64,000 nucleotides of DNA from Volvariella volvacea V23 (Eukaryota > Basidiomycota > Agaricomycetes > Agaricales > Pluteaceae): NCBI GenBank assembly GCA_000349905.1, contig KB722749.1, positions 398,357 to 462,356 on the forward strand, written 5' to 3'. The position numbers and the translations under genes were made by a program. How positions within the stretch are numbered: the stretch's first letter is position 1; every line of letters starts with the position of its first letter. Under the pieces are notes generated by a model. That model ran no database searches. It was not told the DNA's origin and saw only the letters and a list, made by a program, of their open reading frames with translations. Below, one piece after another: positions 12,384-24,006 of this stretch.

Positions 12384-14878
12384 CGTGGCAGCGCAAGTTG
12401 TAAGGGCTGTCCAGCTCACCTTCTCGGACAGATGATATATATATTCGGGTCTATCTCACTAATCAAGGTGGGGTTTGTCAGTAGAATAGTCTCTGACAAC
12501 TTGAGAAGCAGCATATAGATACAGAAGAAAGGAACCACTACTCACCGCATTATATTAGCTTCCTTTCGGCGCTCCTGATTCTATGTTGAGAAGTGAAGAA
12601 TACGTGTCATGAACCACGATTTGAATCGTGTCGCGCGGTACGGTACGGGCCAACATACCGAAAGATTTCGAAGTTCGATGTTCCAATATATAAAATGCTT
12701 CTTGATCAAGTCGCACAGCGCGATCTATTATCTGCATATACAGTAGCCCATCCACGGTTGAGTACTGCAGCCACTGCAATGAAGTCATTAGAAGAACGAT
12801 GCAGTAATCATACACCATAAAAAGCCCCGAAGCCTACGTGTGAATGAAGAGACCAAAGGACGCCTTCAGGACGTCCTCAACTTCCTTGGGCTCCAATCTA
12901 CAACTATCAGCCTGGTCAGACGACCTCATATTTGGACATCCTCCTCGGTCATTAAGTCGTAACGCCGTAGGAGTCGAAACTATGACACCCAATTTGCGAC
13001 TGCCAACTGGCAAAGAAGATCAATGTCCAAAAGTGATACACCAGCACCATGACTTACCCCGGATTTCGTCGTCCGAAGATGCGATTGAAATAGACCGATA
13101 ATGTGTCGAAAATAGTCGAGGAAGGATTGAAGAATTCCAATCAGTGATCGTGGAAGCACAATCCGAGGATATCGTTCCCATGCCAGGTCATGGTGACGTT
13201 CCTCTGTCTAGAGAGATGTCAAAGCCCCCGAGGCCGATACTTGCGGGGTTTGCCTTGTCGAATCAGTTCCCTGCCTAGAAAGGTGATTGAGTTTTGCACC
13301 CATGGAGCCTTCATAAGAAAAGTATGATACCGTTAGATTCTTTGGCTTTGTGCCTCGGTTGGAATGCCTGGGCTCGATTAATGCCTACTCATCAGGCGTA
13401 ACCAAGTTGATGTGCTTTTGAGGATTGATGTGATGATTGGCTCCTATTCTATGCAAACTAGCCGACGTCGAAAGGATGTGCCGATTTTGAAGCTATCGTC
13501 TTCCATGCCGTGGGATGCTTTGGATGAAACAGACAACAGAACAACGGTGGCAATAAAGTAGGGCAGGGCTCGGGGTGAAAAGCAGGGAATTAGACCATCT
13601 TTCCAGTTCACTTAGCAGGCGGGGATTTTGGCGCCGAGGCAGTCATTTATCGGCATTACGATGGCGATTCAGGGGGGCGAGATAGCGCTCCACAGACTCG
13701 GGACCACAACATGCACTAGACTATCGCTCAAGTTCGACTGAGCATCAAATTCACAGGGAGTTGCCACTAGTGGTGTTCACGAACCAGGGTGCCATCAACA
13801 AAAACTCTCGCACTCGAAGCGAAAATGCTGGGCACGCATCATCCCCAGATTTTGATGACGACATGGAATGTGGCGTCACCGTAAGGTTTGGAAAGTGTCA
13901 TGCGGGATGGACAGACACCAGGTGCCGCTGGATGCGGGTAGAAGTAATTAGGCGCTGGAAAAGGGGCATCCCTAGCATCGTGCTCACCAAACGACAGAAG
14001 AGCACACTGGACGAAGCGAGGACCAACCCAACGTTGCGGGGTTATTTGGCCACCGACCATTGGTGCCTGGAAGTGCTCGGCCGGCGGCCCGTTAGATCAG
14101 GCGAGACGCGAAGCCTGTTATCTTATCAGACATTGAGTAGCATGTACGAGATGATCAAACGCACTTTGAGAGGTGGAAAAGAGGCTTCAGACTCCTGTGG
14201 CGGGCCAAAAGCGTTGCGGGTGATCCCCAAAGAAGTGATGGGCTCTGGATTCTGGTTCTAGGGACTCCGAGCGGTTGATGTTCTCTGTCAGAGTGTTTCC
14301 AGGGTGTGCAAGGCTGCAATCAGGCCAAGCAGCTTGAAGAGAGGGATAACGTTGATGAAGGGGCTAAAATTATTATTAACGCATCGTAGATTACAGGTCC
14401 TGCGACTGGTCGCCATCAATTGAGGCCACCCTGAGGCCATTACTCGACAGGTACCCCAGCCGGGTGGGCCACCTACGCCCCCGCGTCGCAGTGAGGCGTT
14501 CGCCCTCGTTCTGGTTCGCAGAGACCTGCTGGAGGGGCAGGTGGTTGGCAAGGACCCACGTGTGTTGGTTGGCCATCGAAAAGGCAATAGGACGGAAGAG
14601 AAATATTCCCACGGGTCTTGTATCCCTTTGTTGAATTCAACGGACTCTTCGTCGCCTTCGTTTTTACATCCAACAATACCTCTCCTCGTCCCCGTTCTCC
14701 TCCCGTCCGACACCCTCTCCTCATCGTCTAGCACGGTGAGCAGCCCACAAAGTCGGTCTCCCGCATTTTCCCTTTCACACCCCCCCTCCTTCCTCATCGC
14801 CGTCCCCGTCACACTCCCACTTATTGTAAAACATCTTTCCTCGTCTAGCATCGGGTCCTTCTGCCATCGTCTCCAGCA
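12384..14878. other. Intergenic, divergent promoter region GH3 / kinase
   Basis: A 2.5-kb stretch between two outward-facing genes. No protein family is recognisable. The 166-codon frame at 13761-14261 and shorter frames look like chance. The last 200 bp before the kinase ATG (about 14680-14878) are strongly C/T-rich on the plus strand, as in many fungal promoters and leaders. AAG-GTGAGC at 12415-12422 (minus strand) could be a donor for an alternative 5' exon of the GH3 gene, but no upstream ATG exon is evident. Confidence 0.5.
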
Positions 14879-17800
14879 ATGAGCGCATCAACGAGCCTTC
14901 AGATTCCCTCTTCCGACATCCCCCAGAGTTCATCGTCTCGCCAACACCACCCTAACCCACCAGCATCTTCTGCGAACCCCTCGCGGCCTGTTTCCGTTGC
15001 AGTCCACTCCACCGTAACATCGGCATCCCAATCTAGTCGAAGGCAGCAGCGGGCCTCTCACACAGTCGGCTCTTCACAACCTCAAAATAGCCACGCTTCA
15101 TCATCGAACCACTCTTCAGGCCAGAACCACCATCGCAACCAAGGCCCAGATGAAGGCCTCCCTCCCCCTATGATAGACATTTACAGTCACCCTGCTGCGG
15201 CTGCTTATATGAATGCACATCCAAGACGGCAGATCCCCAAATTCGGTCCCTATCTACTTCTACAAACCCTTGGTGAAGGTGAATTTGGCAAGGTCAAACT
15301 AGGTCTGCATTGCCAATGGGGCGAGGAAGTCGCCGTCAAGCTAATCCGTCGTGGCAACGTCGACAACACCGTCCGCATGTCCAAAGTCGAGCGGGAGATC
15401 CAAGTTCTTAGAGTATGTCAATCCGCTTGTGATCGTGCTGCGTACCGTAATTAATGACAAATCAACCTACTATGCATTACCCTCTCTACCTCTTTGTCAT
15501 CCATTACGGACCCATTAGACCCTCAAGCACCCCAACATTGTCCGCCTATACGACGTTATTGAAACAGACAAGTATATTGGCATCATCCTCGAATATGCCT
15601 CCGGCGGCGAGCTCTTCGATCACATCTTGGCACATCGTTATCTTCGGGAGCGAGACGCTACCAAACTATTCTCTCAGCTCATTTCTGGCGTTTGGTACAT
15701 TCACCAGAAGAAGATTGTCCACCGTGATCTCAAGTTAGAGAACCTCCTGTTGGATCGCAATCGCAACGTTATTATCACCGATTTTGGTTTCGCCAACAGG
15801 TTCGAGCATCGCGCTGACGATCTTATGCAAACCAGTTGCGGCTCCCCTTGCTATGCTGCACCAGAACTTGTCATTAGTGAAGGTCTCTACGTCGGCAGTG
15901 CTGTCGACATTTGGAGCTGCGGTGTCATTCTCTATGCCATGCTGGCTGGTTACCTCCCCTTTGACGACGATCCCGCTAATCCTGATGGCGACAACATCAA
16001 CCTATTGTACCGTTACATAGTTAATACCCCTCTGACCTTCCCCGACTACATAAGCGGTGAGGCAAGGGATCTGCTGAGTATCATGTTGGTACCAGACCCA
16101 AAGAAGAGAGCCAGTCTGGACGACGTCATGGCCCATCCCTGGTTAGCTGGCTTCCATGTCCCAAAGACGGCACCAGCGGATGTGAAGACCGCCTTTGGTC
16201 GCAGCGTGGAGGAACTCGAAAAGGCTGCGATGGATCAGCACCAGCAAAAGCGACTCGCGTACCAAAAACAAATGCGCACTCTTTTCACCGCCGCTCCCCC
16301 GCAACCATCATTCGCAGAATCTGCCCGCGCCACCAAGGCCCAAAGTCATCGTCCAGAGCCAACTCAAGCCTCTAGCAGTCGTGCGCCCAAATCCTCAACG
16401 GCACCTCAACAGCCCGACTTGTACTATGAAACCTCAGGAGACAAGACGACAGTTTCGCCAGCTACTGCGGCACTCGTCGCGGCTGGCAACAGCAGCAGTA
16501 CTAAGAAGGGATCGACACCGATGGTCACGGATGACGATGATCCATTCGCTGCTCCTGGCGGTGCTAGTACGACACTCAGTCCTCCTACTACCAACCATAC
16601 CCAATCGAGTTTGCCTGTGCCCACTGCTAATGGTGCAAAGGCGCCCGCTGATGATAAGAAGCATCGGCCTAGCGGAAGTGGAGGAGGAGGAGGATTCCGC
16701 CACACAATTCAGGTGGAATATAATTCGCCTTCGAGTGAGAAGAGAAGGGAGAGCGAGGATAAGAGGGACAGGAGTGGATCTCGAGGACAGGGTCAAGCTT
16801 ATACCAAAGCCCCTCAAGCGCCAGAGCCGGTGCCCGTGCCCGTGCCCAAGCCCACGTCTAAACAGGCTGAAGCATTATCGTCGAACTCGAAACAGAACGA
16901 TGCTATACCCGCACCTACGCCCGCGCCTCCCGCCCCGGTTCCAGCTCCGGCCCCCGTTCCAGCGCCAGCACCAGCTCGCGAGCAACCTCAGCCGCAGCCA
17001 AAGGCTTCAACACCACCCCAACCAGTTGAGCCCCCTAAGCCAACTGTGAGCCTTGTCGCGAAGCCCACACCTCCTGCACCAACACAAATACCAGGTCTGG
17101 TTCCTCCTCAACCGCCTGCAGTGCCTGTACCTCCGCCAACTGTTGTCCCTACGCCGCAACCCGTCTCTCAGCCTCCGGTTCCTCCTAAACCCGAGGTTCA
17201 GATCCAGATTACCAACCCTCCTCCCGAACCCCCTGCAGTTCCCCCTGCAGATCCTGAACGCAGATCTCAAAGCTCTTCCAAGAACAGTGTCAAGGGACAT
17301 AAAAAAGGAAGGTCAAGCGTGGATAGGGTCGGATTAGGTAAAATCTTTGGCGGTAGCGGAGGTGCTGGGGGAGCCTCCACGGTGTCCGTAGGGAATGCTA
17401 CGACCGAGTCAACGTTGACTGTTCATGATCGTATCCCGTCTGGGGGTAGTGGGGGCACCAATGGGACGATCGGTACCGCTGCTAGTCAGTCTATGACTTC
17501 GTCTGTAATCTCAGGTAGTACGGAGAAGGACAAGGATAAGCAGAAGGAGGGAAAGAAGAGTAGGAGGAACACGTTGACGGTTATGGTTGAGCCGTTTACT
17601 AGGAGCGTTCGGGGAAGGGGGAAGGAAAGGAAGACTACGGCTGGCCCAGCGTTGAATACCAGCGTTGGGGAAGTTTCAAAGGCCGAGAGGGACAGAAAGG
17701 GTGAACGCGCACCCGCTTCGGCTCACCCTGGGACGACGACTTCATCCTCGATCCTTCCTACCCCAGTCACAAACCCCAAATTGAATGCCTCCGTTGCTAG

Positions 17801-19350
17801 CGTTGCGGCTCCCGGTGCGAATTTTGGTAATGCCTCGAGGACGGACATCGTGGGCAACAGCGGGACGTCTACGGCTGGGATGGGAGCGTCGACGAGTAAG
17901 GCTAGGAAAGTGATGGAATGGTTCAGGTCGAAGAGTAAAGGGCGAGAGTCGGTCGGGCTTGGAGGATCGGAGTATGATGAGACTTCCAATGGAACCGGTT
18001 CACCCACGAGATCACCACACCCTCCGCCTGTACCACTAGCTCACTTGGCTGGTGCATCGACGGAGATGCTTCAGACGCCTATTACTGCGCGTAGCGCCAC
18101 TACTGTTGCTTCACCTCAGGTGGTCGTTCATTCGCCACATGGGTCTTCAACCCCAAAGTCGGGATCTGGGTTCAAGGCTCCCCCGCTGAGCACTAACGTT
18201 TCGGCACCTGGATCGACGCGTACGGCCTCAACCGCTACTGATCATTCAGTCGCCACGCCATCTCTCGTAACCCGGTTCAGGAACTCAGTCACAGTAGGCG
18301 GACATTACCGCGATCGCACGACGTCATCGTCGCAGAAGTCCTCCAGTGGAACTGCTCAGACTCCTCAAACCCCAGGGGGTAATTTGAGGGTCCACCATGG
18401 TGCTGTCGATCAGGATACTATCACGATTGGACAGCCCCCAGAGGTTATGAAGCATGTGAAAGAGGTGTTGGAAAATATGGGTGTTGAGATTGACATCGAG
18501 GGTGAGTATAAGTATAGATGCGTGAGGCCGAAGAAGAGGAAGGGAATCATGAGTGGCGGGATGGTCAGCCCTGGAGGAAACGTCATGTCTGCGCCGAACG
18601 GCAGCGGAGCAAATGCAAATGCAAATGAACCCAACGGAATTGCGGCTATTGCGATGGTGGGGAGCGCTGCTTCGAATGGGGTTCGTGTCCTTTGGTTTTT
18701 CGTTGTGAAGAGTTGTTTTGGCTTACCATCTTGGTTCTTTTCTTTTGCGGTTCCTTCGTTTGCGTCTTTGTCTGTGCCGTTTCGGATTGGATGGCGACTT
18801 CGGTTCGGACTGGGTTTCCTTTGGCCGCGACGTAACCGACAACCACCCCCACCACAACTCCAACAGGTTGATAAGAGAGGCTTGCCCTTGCCTTCTTCGT
18901 CCTCTTTTTCTTCTGCCACAGGCGGAATGCTGAGAGGTCTCCTCATGCGTCGTCAATCGTCTCAAGTGTCAAGCTCCGGTCACTCTCAACACGGCAGCCA
19001 AGTCCTCGACGAGGACTTCATCACCGGCACTGGACCCACCGCCGAGCCGGGACAAATTCCATATGTCGAACCGGTATATGGAGATCAGGCTCAAGATGCT
19101 GGGGATGAAGTCAGGTTCTCGGTGGAGCTGACGAGGTTGGATAGGTTGAATGATACCTATAGTTTGGATATTAGAAGGTTGAAGGGGAACTTGAGGAGTT
19201 ACAAGTATTTGTATGATACCCTCAAAAAGTGCGTATTCTCGGTTGCTTCATTTGTCAGTTTTAAACGCGTGCTGATGGTGTTGCTCTTACAGTCGTGCCA
19301 ACTTGCAACGGTATAGCGAAACAACGAAAAAGGGAAAGTCATCGGATTGA
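14879..19350 (+). CDS. CAMKL/Kin4-type Ser/Thr kinase with C-terminal KA1 domain
   Basis: Protein kinase of the AMPK-related (CAMKL) group, closest in style to fungal Kin4. Exons: 14879-15412, 15519-18680, 18867-19228, 19293-19350, giving 1371 aa. The kinase domain starts near residue 120 with [11 protein letters not shown] and [19 protein letters not shown] is near residue 246, TDFGFANRF near 266, and the activation loop [15 protein letters not shown] carries a Thr in the position used by LKB1-type activators. A disordered Pro/Ser-rich linker of about 800 residues follows. A KA1 domain ends the protein: first half near 1134-1190 ([23 protein letters not shown]), second half from about 1312 ([32 protein letters not shown]). 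KA1 domains bind acidic membrane lipids or autoinhibit. The intron at 18681-18866 is in-frame and stop-free. Confidence 0.9.
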
Positions 19351-22300
19351 TGCGCATACATGCATGTCGTGCATCTTCTCTTCTTAGCTAGTGCTAACCC
19401 AAATTGTTTCTTAGTCTTCGTTATGCTATAAAGCTCTCACCTAGTGCTGCCCTTCAGCTTCTCTTCCCATAGTCCCACATTTCGATTTCTCCATTTCTCT
19501 GATTCTTGGTCCTTGGTCTCTGTCCTTTTTCCCTTTTCCTTTTTCTGTGTTATTACCCCTAGCGAATTATATATGCGTCCGGTCCCTCTTTCTTTTCCAA
19601 ATACTCAAGTCCCGAAATCTCCCTCCTGTAGTTGCTATGGACGCTTATCCTACTACATCCTTCCTCGTTCACCGTCAAGGATGGCCCTTTTCCTTCTCTA
19701 CCTTTTCGATTTCTACTCCATGTGTCTCGAAGCCCTTTCTAAATGTTCACCCTTTCCCTGATTTGTGTTTTTTTACATGGCGGTAGTGGTTCGGTCTCTT
19801 TCATAGCTACTTTTACTTACTCCTCGCCCTCAATATTAGTACTAGGTCTACTGTGTTCAGTCTCCGGATCCCATTCCCGTACAATATCCCTTCCACTCGT
19901 CTGCGCCCCATCCCCATTCTCGTTTCCGTCTGTTCTTTTTCCTCCCTCCCCCTTCCCCTAAACAATAAAAATACCCTAATCAAGGCTTTTAATAGGCGAT
20001 TGGTGTTTTTATATACTCTGTTGACTGTTTGAATTGTTTCAATTTGCTTCCTTTACCCTTGCCTTTTGGTTCAGACCCCTTCAGGGCTTGGCTTGAGTTC
20101 TGGACAAACCCCGCTTGGGCCTAGCCTCGAGATCGGCGCGCGTTGCCACTGGCAGCGGGGGAAATGTCTATAGAGTTCGTCGTAACATAGAGAATGTGGG
20201 GCCTGTTAACGTTATGAGCCCGTTTGAGGATCGCCACAAGTGTGGTGCGCTTGGCCACGAACCTGCAATTCTGTGGAGTGACGTCGATGTTGGTTGTGCG
20301 CCTGCAAGCGATGCGTTTGAGCGCGATCAAATGTCGCTTAATCGCCCAATGATGTGTACGCACCCACCATCAGAGTTCAACTTTTTATTAGTTCTCGCAC
20401 CTGATGACCGCATCACTTCCCAGTGAGAGTTTTCCACAACACTACTACAAGTGTCAGAGATCCAGCCACAAGGGCTGCTTGCTCTCCTTCGAGCCCGAGT
20501 CCTCTTGACTTTGGAGTATGACCCGACTACAGTGGCTGAATAACGCCAATTTATTCGCTACTTTGGCCGTCCTTGTTTCGCCCATGGCAGCATACTCTTT
20601 CTCACCATCCTCCAGTCAGGCTCACAGCTCGTTGTTTCCGGCTTCCTTCCGCGGTTTTGAGCTCGCCGGAACTTGTGTTGTTGTAATCCAACTCATGTTG
20701 ATGACATGCGCCATAATGAGGTCCGCTCGCAACTCACCTGTGTCGCCGGAGGGCGTTCCGTTTTGAATTTAGGGTAAGCGTGAATCCTCGAGTCGAGTGG
20801 ATGTTCAACGTTCATCAAGGGTCTGTATGTAGAACAATACTAGCTGCTCGACAGGTTATAACCATTAGATTAGGGCGTCCACCGAGGATGACCCTACTTC
20901 GAGCTTGCCTTCAGCCTCTGCTCTTGTTCCTTGAAATATCCGATAATTCTACCCCATTGGGTGTATTCCCTGGCCTGTTGGGACAGCCAGGCGCCTCAGG
21001 GTCAAAGTACGAGCCAAGTTATTGATTGTTTGTTTATCGACCTCTTCACCAGCCAAGGCAACACATCCTTTGTACTATACGCACCCCCCACGTGTACACA
21101 CCATTCTCCATAACGTCCCCCAAAAAATACAAATACAATTTCGCAGGCCACAAGTCCCTGATGCGAGCTGGTCGTGTAGCGCTCCAATCGCGAGCTCCAA
21201 CTCGACGGGGAAGTTCTTCTGATTGACCTCGTGCATGAGAGTCCAGCCCACTAGCATGATTACAATCATCCACGATTTTAATTTGTACTTACGGAGGTGA
21301 ATACGCAGCTCCAGTGCTCACCGCGCTTACGTCCGAGCTTCACAGGAAATTTTCAAGATTCCGTTGCTCAGCTGCTGCCTACGTACAGTGCTTCAATCGT
21401 GCCTGAGGGCATTCAGTGGAGATCTTTTACGGAAGTGTAATACTTGGTCAAGGCCCAGTGAAGGCCCGACATCAAACTCAGTGTTAGACTTAATATTTAA
21501 GTAAGTGCCTGGCACGAGGATTACGATAAATCATTTTATCCAGTTTGTGCCCGTTGCGGACTCCAGGCTCCAGCACACCGCTTCATTGGTGCGACGTGCA
21601 CTATTTTCCTAGGCGTGTGCGTGTCAGGTGATAGAATGCAGGACGAACGCAGAGATAATCTGTGAATACCCCCGACATCCAGCGCCGTATCGGTGGTAAC
21701 TCGTTCCCAAGCAGTGGGACCCTTTCACCAAAGCACCTCATTATTTCAGCTCATAAAACACTGGCGTAAGCGTCATACCAAGTAGCCATCTTCAATCTTT
21801 CACAATCTCCCTGTGAGGTTCGCTGTCAGATTAATTGATTCACACTCCATCAAACTCTATTAATTGCACACACCGCCGGAATCTTTCCTAGAAGTGGAAT
21901 TAAACGGCACTTGCACTTGAATAGTCTTCCCCAAGAATATCACCCCTAGAGTCACACCCACTTCTGACGGTGTGGTGAGCCTTCCATATGCATGATGATG
22001 CTACTTGTTCTTCCTTTTATCTATCGTTCAAATTTCCATTTTGAGTTGCAAGTCCCTACATAGGGGTCGTATGTGACCCTGAATCTACGTCCTACTCGAT
22101 GCAGTCGGAGATAGACATCATCTATCATTTTTGAGCACACATACGAACGGGCTCGATGGCTGCATTCTCGTCTATTAGTAGTAGCAGAATATTCCTTCAT
22201 TCCGACACGAAAAGCCGAGCTCGAAAACACGGGTTAATCCACCGATGTCCGTTTTGCAGCCTCCCGAAATTAACGGGATAGAAGTATCAAGGACGCCGTG

Positions 22301-22845
22301 ATTGCATACACGTACACCATCGGCGTAAATATCACTTCCAATTGGAAATAACAAGGGTCCGATACAACATATGCACACGGAAGCATCTCCAACAACGCCT
22401 TCCCGAATACAATTGTGTGCAATAACCCACAAAGAAGGGAGGAAAAATCCCATGAGCCACGGGCGTGCACGACCATGGCCCTTGATTAATCGTTTGTGCG
22501 ACTCGCAGTGACAAGAAAAGTTTTTTCAATTCATTTCCGTTGTACCGTGCACCCTCTTTGTTAAGCCTGCAAGTTCATGGTAACACCCAAGCCTATGTGG
22601 CACTGACGTTCTCCATGGCTTTATTTCAAGGGTGCGAATGCAATTTTTCGTGCCTCCTATAAAGTCGATGGTGGCCTTGTTATTGTCCCTTGCCCCCACC
22701 TCTGATTCTCTCTCTTCACGCGGAACCTTGGCTCAATTTGTCTCACGCCCCCTGCATCGCCGCCACCACCGCCACCTTAAGCTTGAAGCTTGCACCCAGA
22801 CCACATCACATCGCATAGCACCAACCCGCCTCCACTCGATTCGCA
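19351..22845. other. Gene-poor stretch between kinase and KA1 gene
   Basis: About 3.5 kb. The first 600 bp are pyrimidine-rich and look like kinase 3' UTR, with AATAAA near 19964. The rest has no recognisable gene, kinase remnant or mobile element. A frame at 20518-20766 (82 aa) begins with a leader-like hydrophobic stretch, FATLAVLVSPMAAYSF, but has no family and is likely chance. Confidence 0.5.
22658..22663 (+). promoter_or_regulatory. TATA-like box upstream of KA1 gene
   Basis: TATAAA, 183 nt upstream of the ATG at 22846. It suggests that the KA1-only gene has its own promoter, although the distance is on the long side and the leader start is unknown. Confidence 0.3.
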
Positions 22846-23662
22846 ATGTCCCAACCCCAGCTAGGCATCCACCGCGGCGCAATCGACCAGACCACCATCA
22901 CCACCCGCCCGCCCCTCGAGGTCATGAAACGCGTGAACGAGACCCTCCACTCGATGGGTATATCATTCCGGGAGGAGTCCCATTACAAATACCGCTGCAT
23001 ACGGCCAAGAAACAAGACAATAACGGTCCTGCCCAAGCGCAGCATCGCTTCCTTGCGAATGCCCGTACCCAGCGTTGTACTAAATCTAGCAGACGAGGTG
23101 AGCTTCAGCTTCTGATACATCAGGACGGAGGCGGAGGGAAGGCAAATTCACCACGGTGGGTGGGGAAGGACGCATATAAGCGCCCTGTAGGCTCAGAGAT
23201 TTGCCTTTTTGCCGACGTCGGTGCCTCGTGGTCTGTCCTGCCCTTAATATTCACGGAGGAGGCACCAAACCCGATCACCACCTGGCATCTTGGCGTCGGA
23301 CCACCGGTTCGCTGTGGGGATCAACGGACAGTCGTGTTTACCACCCCTCTTTCTGTGCAGGCACCTTCGGACAATTCTGACAGCCACGACGAAGACGAGG
23401 ATACGTTCATTCCGATAACGAATGCCAACCCGCTATATGGGAATTTGAATGAGGATCCTGCGGATGAGGTTCTGTTCTCTGTCGAGTTGACGAGACTAGA
23501 GGGGCTCCATGGCACCTACAGTCTTGATATTCGTCGACTGAAGGGTAACTTGCGAAGCTACAAGTTCCTTTATGACACCTTCAGAAGGTATGCACTATCC
23601 TATCACCACCCACTCTTGGCTATGCTAACCCGCCTTGCAGCCGAGCCGACCTCAGGTGTTGA
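22846..23662 (+). CDS. Stand-alone KA1-domain protein, partial duplicate of the kinase tail
   Basis: A 166-aa protein with no kinase domain. Exons: 22846-23097, 23361-23587, 23641-23662; total length divides by three. Residues 5-60 (IHRGAIDQTTITTRP, EVMKRVNETLHSMGI, HYKYRCIRPRNK) match the first half of the KA1 domain in the upstream kinase. Residues from about 118 ([35 protein letters not shown]) match the second half nearly residue for residue. Both intron positions and phases (0, then 2) are the same as in the kinase, and the short last exon reads SRADLRC where the kinase has NRANLQRY. An acidic linker lies between the halves (DNSDSHDEDED). The start ATG sits directly before the KA1 homology. 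Likely a membrane- or kinase-interacting module; this role is inferred. Confidence 0.78.
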
Positions 23663-24006
23663 GCACCGATAGTCAAGGTCTCAGTGAACGCATCACGCAC
23701 CACGCCTCCTAATGTTCGACGACATTCACGATATTCGATACCCCACCCCCTTCCCCTCAGTCACTTGTATATTTGAAGCGACTTTGTAGTTCCGTATTCA
23801 CGATCATAGATGACAAAAGTGTACATCAAGCCTCTTGTGAATTTACTTCATGTTGCATTGCTATTCTTTTCCGTGCAGATGAAACATAACGTGCTATATA
23901 CGCTACCAGATTCAAACTATATACGTCGTCTTGCGCCTCTTGCTGACATTCTAAAGGGTATTCAGACACTACGCTGCAATATCCAAATCATTGCATCACA
24001 CCCTCC
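23663..24006. other. Intergenic, convergent 3' ends
   Basis: Spacer between the stop of the KA1 gene and the stop of the minus-strand zinc-finger gene. It presumably carries both 3' UTRs. No other feature seen. Confidence 0.5.

Noticed and set aside
13761..14261. 166-codon plus-strand frame upstream of the kinase
   Set aside because: No family, mixed composition, no promoter or splice support; treated as chance in GC-rich intergenic DNA.
14288..14851. 187-codon minus-strand frame over the kinase leader
   Set aside because: Antisense of a C/T-rich promoter and leader; no domain.
20518..20766. 82-aa frame with a signal-peptide-like start
   Set aside because: Single short frame in a long non-coding region; hydrophobicity alone is not enough.
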